The notes under the pieces are model-generated. The model was given only the letters and a program-made list of their open reading frames with translations. It was not told the DNA's origin and did no database searches. 5,798 nucleotides of DNA from NCBI GenBank assembly GCA_002380675.1, contig DFWB01000292.1:1-5798 (forward strand), given 5' to 3'. This DNA comes from Akkermansiaceae bacterium UBA4145. Lineage in GTDB: Bacteria > Verrucomicrobiota > Verrucomicrobiia > Verrucomicrobiales > Akkermansiaceae. Below are positions 1 to 5,209 of the stretch, piece after piece. Made by a program: the position numbers and the translations under genes. Each line of letters starts with the position of its first letter. The first letter of the stretch is position 1.

Positions 1-445
1 AGGATTCGGGATTTATTTACACGTAAAAGATAAAAAAGGTTGAAAGTTTAGTTAAGGTCTATTAGAAGAAAACAACGGATGAGTTCTTGTCACCCCGAAC
101 CATCTTGCTGTTGCCTATTCGGCCCCTACTTGGAGGCCTCGTTACCGCAGCTCTTTGATTTCGGGGAACACAGGTCGGTTCAGCCGGGTTCGCACTACCA
201 CAGGATCCCAGAAGGATCAGAAGACATTTAAAACCGGAAGACGGGAAGCGCCCAGCTCAGTGAATGGGTCTCATCTTACCGAAGCCGCGGCGCCCTTAAA
301 CACGTGACATAGCGATACTCAACAGAACTGACAACTAGCTGATGCAGCCCCTCTGGTTTCACCCTTACCCAGACGGCGGAGCGCAGGCCCTGACAATTTA
401 TCAGAGTCCTCGTTTCCGTGCGTTAACGCTCACGCTCTGATAACG
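1..445. other. Gene-free leader region
   Basis: No coding region is supported here. All three forward frames meet a stop within the first 45 bases, and the reverse frames are broken repeatedly, so no neighbouring gene is seen entering from the left. The first 80 bases are AT-rich and the rest is near the average of the window. I looked for tRNA, tmRNA, RNase P and SRP RNA hallmarks and saw none. Visible small structure: a short imperfect direct repeat (AGGATCCCAGAAG at 202-214, then AGGATCAGAAG at 213-223), a CACGTG palindrome at 301-306, and the stem-loop at 398-443. The promoter of the downstream genes probably lies here, but no convincing -35/-10 pair can be named. TTGAAA at 40-45 has only poor -10 candidates behind it. 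Confidence 0.6.
398..443 (+). promoter_or_regulatory. Candidate 5'-UTR stem-loop just before the ATPase start
   Basis: TTATCAGAG (398-406) is the exact reverse complement of CTCTGATAA (435-443). Between them, CGTG (417-420) can pair with CACG (431-434), which directly abuts the outer right arm. The interior also holds the perfect palindrome GCGTTAACGC (420-429). The folded element would have a 13-nt continuous right arm and a bulge of about 10 nt on the left. It ends 2 nt before the ATG at 446, and no Shine-Dalgarno sequence is visible there. It could hide the start codon, be an operator for a dimeric regulator, or be chance. The pairing is seen directly; the role is inferred. Confidence 0.4.
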
Positions 446-1708
446 ATGAGTGCGATTGAGCAACCTCCTGCCCATCTCGAGGCCCCGCAGATGCGGGTCT
501 TTCAGCCGGGCATGTCTGGGGAAGAACTGCTCGCAGTCTCGTTGGAGGCCTGCGAGGGACGCGGTGTGTCGGACATTCAGTTCCGTGCAAAGCGGCCAAT
601 TTACGTTGAGACCAACCATGGGATGGAGTGTTTGGACTTTCTGGGCTTTCTCTCCGATCGAGACCTGCTGGAAGTCTACAAGGCTCTCGTTCTTCGGCAG
701 GAAGAGTCTGGCCATGGTTTTGGGGGGAGTAGCGTGGGAGTCACTTCTGATGAGAAAATAGAGCGATCACTTCAGCGCTTTCAAGAGACGCATGTTGACG
801 ATTTTTCAGCAGACGGTGTTGTCTATGCGGGAGGGACAAAAACTTCCGGGCGTCTGCGTATTCAAGCTCATCTCTCGGCATCCGGACTGGGAATCACATG
901 CCGGATCCTTAGCGATACGATACCAGCTCTCGATGTCCTGGGAATCGATCCCGATACCTCAACCGCACTCCAGGATGCAGTGCGTCGGAGAGCAGGGCTC
1001 TGTCTGGTGACAGGCCCTACCGGTTCGGGGAAGTCCACGACACTGGCTTCCCTGATGGACTGGCTGAGGCAGTCTTCTTCCAAGCATATAGTTACGATCG
1101 AGGACCCTGTTGAATATCGCTACCAGGCAGACATGGAGCATCCCAATTATCCCGATCACCGAGCCATGTCTCCCAGTATCATTACTCAGCAGGAGGTTGG
1201 GCGTGACGTAGCGAGCTACAGACAGGGACTGAAGGATGTTCTAAGAAAAGCGCCCCATATCATACTTCTTGGAGAGATCCGTGATCGTGACGCGATGGAT
1301 ACCTGCCTGGAGGCGGCTCAGACAGGGCATCTCGTTCTCTCGACGCTTCACACTACCGGGGCAGTCAAGACGATGGGGCGGATCCTTGAGATGTACCCCC
1401 ACGAGAAGTTCGGGTCAGTACTAAGTCGGCTCAGCGAAATGCTCATCTTTATTCATTCTCAAGGCCTCCTGAAGGGACTGAATGGCAAGAGAGTGCTGAC
1501 CTACGAGTTTCTCCAGAACAGCAACGATGCAGTCTCCAGCGCGATCGCGAATTACTCTTCCGGATCGAATGCTCTCGAGGACGTTATTCGTCGAGCTGGC
1601 AATATTTCATGGGACGACAGCCTGCGTAAACTGCTGCAGCGCGGTGCTATCGACCAACAAACTTTTGAAAGCGCCCGGATGAATCGGAACGATGAAGATG
1701 AAATCTGA
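446..1708 (+). CDS. Type II/IV secretion system ATPase, PilT/GspE/DotB family
   Basis: A 420-residue cytoplasmic ATPase of the secretion superfamily, expected to work as a hexamer powering pilus or pseudopilus assembly or retraction at the inner membrane. An N-terminal domain (about 25-160, with VSDIQF at 41-46 matching the family's A-S-D-I-H start) precedes the RecA-like core. Walker A is GPTGSGKST (190-198, K196), the Asp box TIEDPVEY (217-224), Walker B IILLGEIRD (272-280, E277) and the His box TGHLVLSTLHTT (293-304). The C-terminal part (LEDVIRR, then LLQRGAID) resembles the PilT tail. It lacks the tetracysteine zinc motif of GspE and is longer than usual PilT (about 345 residues). An extra segment at about 228-243 lies between the Asp box and the Q-x-E-V-G-R-D motif. 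That segment, and the diverged sequence before Walker B, also recall DotB/TraJ. The start at ATG 446 is the first in frame and has no clear ribosome-binding site. The family is certain; assembly versus retraction role is not. Confidence 0.9.
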   Translation: MSAIEQPPAHLEAPQMRVFQPGMSGEELLAVSLEACEGRGVSDIQFRAKRPIYVETNHGMECLDFLGFLSDRDLLEVYKALVLRQEESGHGFGGSSVGVTSDEKIERSLQRFQETHVDDFSADGVVYAGGTKTSGRLRIQAHLSASGLGITCRILSDTIPALDVLGIDPDTSTALQDAVRRRAGLCLVTGPTGSGKSTTLASLMDWLRQSSSKHIVTIEDPVEYRYQADMEHPNYPDHRAMSPSIITQQEVGRDVASYRQGLKDVLRKAPHIILLGEIRDRDAMDTCLEAAQTGHLVLSTLHTTGAVKTMGRILEMYPHEKFGSVLSRLSEMLIFIHSQGLLKGLNGKRVLTYEFLQNSNDAVSSAIANYSSGSNALEDVIRRAGNISWDDSLRKLLQRGAIDQQTFESARMNRNDEDEI

Positions 1709-1772
1709 CCGGTAAATCCAAGTGCCAAAAGCACGTGCCCTGTGCGCGTCATCAACCAAAACAGACAAAACC

Positions 1773-2177
1773 ATGACACTGACAAACACCCAGAAGACAG
1801 TGAAGTCCGGGATGACCCTCATTGAGTTGACGGTCGTAATTCTCGTCCTTCTATCATTGATCAGCATTCTTTTCGTTGGCGCGCGCGCCTGGAAAAGAGG
1901 ATCGGATCGTGCAGGATGCATCATGAACATTCGTAACGTTCAACAAGGTATGCGCTCCTACCAGAACATGAATGGCCATAATGCCGGAGAAGTGGTTTCC
2001 GGTGCTTATCGAGAGATTGTTGGGCCTGGCAAATTCGTTGAAAGTAGTCCTGACTGCCCCGGCACAGGAACATACTCCAACAAAGGCGACACTCTCCCGC
2101 AACAAGGAGTGCTTTATATGACCTGTTCACTTGCATCTGCTGAGAAGCACGTGCCAAGTGATTTCGGAGACTGGTAA
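1773..2177 (+). CDS. Type IV pilin-like / pseudopilin protein with class III signal
   Basis: A 134-residue prepilin. The leader (1-13, ending K-S-G) is followed by a prepilin peptidase site G13/M14, then TLIELTVVILVLLSLISILF, with glutamate at mature position 5 and a hydrophobic helix of about 20 residues. Mature length would be about 121 residues. The globular part has three cysteines (C49, C95, C118), allowing one disulphide. It carries a CPGTGTYS segment (95-102) and a C-S...H-x-P-x-x-F end common in Verrucomicrobiota and Planctomycetota pilin-like proteins. The mature first residue is Met rather than Phe. A GTG at 1722 in frame would give a 30-residue leader; ATG 1773 is preferred because it gives a leader of typical length, though neither has a Shine-Dalgarno sequence. 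It follows the ATPase by 64 nt and is followed by a hairpin. By position it corresponds to Amuc_1102 (from memory). Whether it is a major fibre subunit or a minor pseudopilin cannot be told. Confidence 0.9.
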   Translation: MTLTNTQKTVKSGMTLIELTVVILVLLSLISILFVGARAWKRGSDRAGCIMNIRNVQQGMRSYQNMNGHNAGEVVSGAYREIVGPGKFVESSPDCPGTGTYSNKGDTLPQQGVLYMTCSLASAEKHVPSDFGDW

Positions 2178-2196
2178 ACACTTTTCGCTCCAGAGT

Positions 2197-2222
2197 TCGG
2201 CGCCAGAATTTTCTGGCGCCGA
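2197..2222 (+). terminator. Perfect 12-bp inverted repeat after the pilin gene (attenuator or processing hairpin)
   Basis: TCGGCGCCAGAA (2197-2208) and TTCTGGCGCCGA (2211-2222) are exact reverse complements separated by TT. With a relaxed loop this is a very stable stem, 20 nt after the pilin stop. The U-run expected of an intrinsic terminator does not follow directly; the first run of four Ts is at 2234-2237, inside a second small hairpin. It may therefore be a weak terminator, an mRNA 3'-stabilising element favouring pilin transcripts, or a bidirectional structure. The pairing is seen directly; the function is inferred. Confidence 0.55.
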
Positions 2223-2226
2223 CTCC

Positions 2227-2247
2227 GGTGCGGTTTTCCGCCTCACC
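2227..2247 (+). other. Second small hairpin behind the main inverted repeat
   Basis: GGTG and GCGG (overlapping, 2227-2233) can pair with CCGC (2238-2241) and CACC (2244-2247) around a TTTT loop, with CT bulged. Together with the 12-bp stem just upstream it makes a tandem hairpin region filling the gap between the pilin and PilMN-like genes. It just precedes and overlaps TTG 2250, which argues mildly against that codon as a start. The pairing is modest and could be chance. Confidence 0.3.
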
Positions 2248-2312
2248 ATTTGCTGCCGGGGAGTGTCCCGTGGCGGCTTATCACAGAGCGACATCTTCCC
2301 CTCGTTCCCTCA

Positions 2313-4061
2313 ATGGAGGTATTGGTGCATCCAGCCCAGTTAACAACCTGGCAACGGTTCCTGCAGGCGCGGCGTCTTCACCGTGAGACTACTCGTTCGA
2401 GGAATCTTGACTGGTATAGTGAGGCTCTCGACCTTGAGTGCCAATTGCACCTTTTCCTGGAGGGAGAAGATATCTCGGAGGCACACATTTGTTACGGGAA
2501 GGAGGATAGAAAGACCTGGGCCCGTGTAGCTCTGCCCTCGTTACAGGCTGGAGAGCAGGAGGTAATGGAATATCTTGCAGGAATTCGCTCCCATTTTGAT
2601 GGCCGAATGAAGTCACTGGCAGTGATTCTTCATGTTGCCGACGAGTTTGCCATATCCGAGCTCAGAGGGGCCAGTGAACGCCCCGAGGACCTTGGTGCTC
2701 TAAGTGAGAAGCTTGTGCATGAACCCAAGGCCGTCCTTGAGGATCATAGCGATTCTGTGGAGGACCTCTCGTTCCGCCTGTTTCCCTATCCCGGGGCTAA
2801 GCCCGGGCAGCAGTTTGGATCAGCCATAACAATTTCGAGAAGATGCCAGGCCTATCTAAGACAGATCAGAAATGTTGGTCAGGTTCTGAACTTTCCTATT
2901 CGGACCTGCGCATTGAGTGCTCCTTTGGTCACCCTTGCGGCTCTGCGGCGAATGGATGAGGAGCTGCCGGATCAAGCCTTCGCTATCTTTTTTCCCTATT
3001 CATCTTTTTCTGTCATTGCCTTTTTTTCTGAGGGACGAGAGCTCGTCATGCTCAGGTCAGTAAGACACCATGAAGGGGTCACTCCGTCTCACGTAGGGCG
3101 GATAGTGCAGACTATGGCGGCAGCTCTCGAATTGCCCGATCCGCCCATTTACACTCTTCCGCTGGCCTGCTCCGGGCGGGATCCAGTTGCCCCACAGCTT
3201 CCTGGGGCAGTGGTGGTTGACTGGCGTAAGAATCCCTGGTTTGACTCCGCGGTTCCGCTCGAGTTCCAAGGGCCTTCCAGCTTGAGATCTCGGAATGAAG
3301 AAGTGGTTGTGAGAGGTGCCCAGACCTTTCAAGGCATGATCGAATTCGGGTGGGCGACTCAGGATTTTCTTCCGGAATCAAGGGACGAAGTGGACTTGTT
3401 TCCGTCCCGTACGGAAATGAGAATCCTGAGGCTTGGTTCTGCTGCTCTGCGCCTTGGAGCGGCGGCTATTCTCCTCTTTGTTGGATGGACCGCGGTCCGC
3501 GGAATTAAGATTATTAACGACGAATCCTGGCATCAGACCGGCGAAGTTTCCCGGGAAGGAAACAAGATTCTTTCCTCAGAAATTCATCGTTATGAACAGT
3601 GGAGTTCCTTGCTCGCTGACCGATCTAAGGCGTGGGTTTCGATGGAGCTGATTAATCAGCTTTTTCCGGATCCAGAGAGTGTGATCTTGTCAGAAGCCAG
3701 TCACCGGGTGAGGCCTGAATTGGCTCAGAACAAGGATCCCAGTGCAGGAGTCGTCAAAGATTGGACGATTAGCGGATTCTCTAACACTGATGCTCTGAAT
3801 CACCTTACGGTGATCAGCACGACAGAGGGAATGGGAAAGGTATTTGAGAGCATTCGTGAACAAACCGGTAATGAGTCCTTTCGCACCGATTTGGGATCCC
3901 GAACGCTCTTGGTGAATCTGCTGACCTCTGAGAACAAGCGGTTCAAGCCGCTTATTGGAAAGAAACCAGAAGAGCGGTTCGCTCATAATTTTAGATTGAC
4001 GATCACTCAGCGTATTACTGCTGAGGACCCTATCGCCATCCCGATCACTGCCGCGCCATGA
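2313..4061 (+). CDS. PilM-PilN-like fusion (GspL-like) inner-membrane assembly protein
   Basis: A 582-residue bitopic protein. Residues 1 to about 375 are a soluble, presumably cytoplasmic domain. One membrane helix follows (about 379-398, LRLGAAAILLFVGWTAVRGI), then a periplasmic part (about 399-582) with a helical stretch and an alpha/beta segment (DWTISGFSNTDALNHLTVIS region) resembling the PilN/GspL ferredoxin-like domain. The soluble domain is diverged. FAIFFPYSSFSVIAFF (about 223-238) occupies the place of the actin-fold phosphate-2 strand pair, but the D-x-G type residues are missing. It thus looks like PilM joined to PilN, as in GspL, with nucleotide binding probably lost. By position it matches the FtsA-like Amuc_1101 (from memory). 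The start is uncertain: TTG 2250 would add 21 residues, ATG 2313 is used here, and GTG 2325 has GGAGGT 4 nt before it. The end overlaps the next gene by ATGA (4058-4061). Coding status is certain; the function is moderately supported by architecture and context. Confidence 0.75.
   Translation: MEVLVHPAQLTTWQRFLQARRLHRETTRSRNLDWYSEALDLECQLHLFLEGEDISEAHICYGKEDRKTWARVALPSLQAGEQEVMEYLAGIRSHFDGRMKSLAVILHVADEFAISELRGASERPEDLGALSEKLVHEPKAVLEDHSDSVEDLSFRLFPYPGAKPGQQFGSAITISRRCQAYLRQIRNVGQVLNFPIRTCALSAPLVTLAALRRMDEELPDQAFAIFFPYSSFSVIAFFSEGRELVMLRSVRHHEGVTPSHVGRIVQTMAAALELPDPPIYTLPLACSGRDPVAPQLPGAVVVDWRKNPWFDSAVPLEFQGPSSLRSRNEEVVVRGAQTFQGMIEFGWATQDFLPESRDEVDLFPSRTEMRILRLGSAALRLGAAAILLFVGWTAVRGIKIINDESWHQTGEVSREGNKILSSEIHRYEQWSSLLADRSKAWVSMELINQLFPDPESVILSEASHRVRPELAQNKDPSAGVVKDWTISGFSNTDALNHLTVISTTEGMGKVFESIREQTGNESFRTDLGSRTLLVNLLTSENKRFKPLIGKKPEERFAHNFRLTITQRITAEDPIAIPITAAP
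2315..2320 (+). promoter_or_regulatory. Shine-Dalgarno-like GGAGGT that may set a later start
   Basis: GGAGGT at 2315-2320 is the best Shine-Dalgarno match seen at any of the six gene starts. It begins on the last base of ATG 2313 and lies 4 nt before GTG 2325, a slightly short spacing. If used, the PilMN-like protein would start four residues later (578 residues). It may equally be chance, since these bases also encode Glu-Val. Confidence 0.3.
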
Positions 4062-4594
4062 ATCCTCATTACAAAGATCCTATTATCGTTTTTGGGCTGG
4101 TAGTGCCGGTCTTTCTTGTGGTCGCTACTTTGGGTCTGGGAGTGCATTTCCGCGGAAAACTGGAAACTACCTATGAGTCCAGGAAGAAGCATCATCAGGC
4201 CTTTAAGACCGTGGAAAAGGAGCGGCGAATGCTCGAGCGTAAGGTGCAGTCACAGGCGCCGCACATGCACCGGTGGATGTCTCTGTTCGAGCAACCAGCA
4301 GCTACCTCCGTCAACACCTTTTTCCGTGACTTCCAGAAAGACTACGACGCTACCCATTTCCAACAGACCGCCTTTCGGCCGACCACTGTAGCGGGCGGGA
4401 TTGGAGGTGCGAGTCAGCAGCCATCGATCCAACTTCACTTCGCGTTCCGCGGCACTTACAGGGCCCTCCAAACGGCTTTTCTTGAGCTCGAAACAAAAAT
4501 GCCCCAGCTCCAGCTGGACAGTATCAAGCTCTCCAGAGCGGCGAACCAGAATGTTCTGAATGCGGCAGTTGTTTACACTACGTGGCAAAAATAA
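4058..4594 (+). CDS. PilO/GspM-like inner-membrane protein (positional counterpart of Amuc_1100)
   Basis: A 178-residue protein with a short cytoplasmic N-terminus, one membrane helix (about 9-30, IIVFGLVVPVFLVVATLGLG), a charged coiled-coil-like helix (about 32-66) and a periplasmic C-terminal alpha/beta domain (about 83-178). The pattern IQLHFAFRGTYRALQTAF (124-141) followed by LQLDSIKLSR (151-160) and a final beta strand (NAAVVYTTW) is the PilO/GspM ferredoxin-like layout: beta strand, helix, then two strands. It would dimerise with the PilN-like half of the preceding gene product in the alignment complex. Its start ATGA overlaps the stop of that gene and its stop overlaps the next start (TAATG), so coupled translation is likely. 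It is much shorter than Amuc_1100 (317 residues as I recall). Sequence identity to known PilO is low by eye, so the name rests on topology and place. Confidence 0.7.
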   Translation: MNPHYKDPIIVFGLVVPVFLVVATLGLGVHFRGKLETTYESRKKHHQAFKTVEKERRMLERKVQSQAPHMHRWMSLFEQPAATSVNTFFRDFQKDYDATHFQQTAFRPTTVAGGIGGASQQPSIQLHFAFRGTYRALQTAFLELETKMPQLQLDSIKLSRAANQNVLNAAVVYTTWQK

Positions 4595-5181
4595 TGAAGG
4601 CGACCTTCCTTATACTTCTTCTCTTCTCTGCAGTGGCGGTAGCCAGCGAGCCTGCTTCCGGGGCCAACTCGTATTCCGCCAGTGCAACCCCCGCAAGATT
4701 TCTGTCGGATACAGTTGATGACCGAATTGCGGAGTTAAAGAGACGGCTTTCCATTTCCGGGCGGGAGCGAGGTCCTTTCGGATTGTATCAGAATCCTGGG
4801 AAGGCTCCGGTGATAAGCCGTTCCTCACGGGAGATTCCGAAAACCTCATTCCGAGATTTCATCAAAGACATCAAAATTTCTCTCATAAATTCGCGCGAAA
4901 GGGAGTTTCTTGTTGGTGCTCGCCTTTTCCGTCTGGGGCAGGTCTTTCCCATCGTTCGAGATGGAGAGAAAATATCCGTCAGGGTCGAAGCCGTTGGTCC
5001 CTCAAGGGTGACATTCAGGAATCTGCAAAGTGGTGAGATAGCGATCCGTCGTCTTGATACGCTTCCTGAAGGAGTCACCGCAGCCGGGCAGCCCCTGCGA
5101 TTGCAGGGAGTCACACTTCGAAAGAAGAGCGAGGCTGAGCCTCTGCGAATTGAATCAAATTCTCCTCCTCCGTTGCCGTAG
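4594..5181 (+). CDS. Secreted PilP/GspC-like bridging protein
   Basis: A 195-residue exported protein. MKATFLILLLFSAVAVA is a Sec signal peptide with likely cleavage after A17 (A-V-A then S-E-P). No lipobox cysteine is present, so unlike classical PilP it does not appear to be a lipoprotein. A low-complexity stretch follows, then a helix (DDRIAELKRRLSIS, 42-55) and a GPFGLYQ motif (60-66) recalling the D-P-F motif of PilP. A beta-rich domain (about 96-157) has FLVGARLFRLGQVFPI (105-120), then ISVRVEAVGPSRVTF (127-141) and a sharp S-G-E turn, consistent with the PilP/GspC homology-region fold that binds secretin N0. The C-terminus is proline-rich (SPPPLP). ATG 4594 is chosen over GTG 4582 because it overlaps the preceding stop (TAATG) and starts exactly at the signal peptide. 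By position it matches Amuc_1099 (from memory). Confidence 0.7.
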   Translation: MKATFLILLLFSAVAVASEPASGANSYSASATPARFLSDTVDDRIAELKRRLSISGRERGPFGLYQNPGKAPVISRSSREIPKTSFRDFIKDIKISLINSREREFLVGARLFRLGQVFPIVRDGEKISVRVEAVGPSRVTFRNLQSGEIAIRRLDTLPEGVTAAGQPLRLQGVTLRKKSEAEPLRIESNSPPPLP

Positions 5182-5209
5182 GGAGCTCCAGATCCATCAA
5201 GAATACTCC

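Noticed and set aside
40..65. TTGAAA followed by AT-rich sequence as a sigma-70 promoter
   Set aside because: No -10 hexamer lies at suitable spacing, and the AT-rich context makes a chance match likely.
182..260. Possible tRNA T-arm (GGTTCGCACTACC) or SRP RNA core (CCGGAAGACGGGAAGC)
   Set aside because: The T-loop consensus is broken, no acceptor or anticodon stems can be drawn, and the SRP tetraloop neighbours do not match.
401..715. Minus-strand open frame across the leader and ATPase start
   Set aside because: It overlaps a clearly real ATPase gene and has no motif or context; it is a shadow frame.
1722..1772. GTG 1722 as the pilin start
   Set aside because: It would give a 30-residue leader where 13 residues from ATG 1773 is typical, and no ribosome-binding site supports it.
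2790..2807. GC-rich inverted repeat CCCGGGGCTAAGCCCGGG
   Set aside because: It lies in the middle of the PilMN-like coding region, encodes a P-G-A-K-P-G turn and has a bulge, so codon content explains it well enough.
3487..3498. Perfect 12-bp palindrome GGACCGCGGTCC
   Set aside because: It is inside the membrane-helix codons of the PilMN-like gene, with no regulatory context and no second copy.
4250..4588. Minus-strand open frame inside the PilO-like gene
   Set aside because: It is a mirror of the plus-strand gene with no start-site support or recognisable domain.
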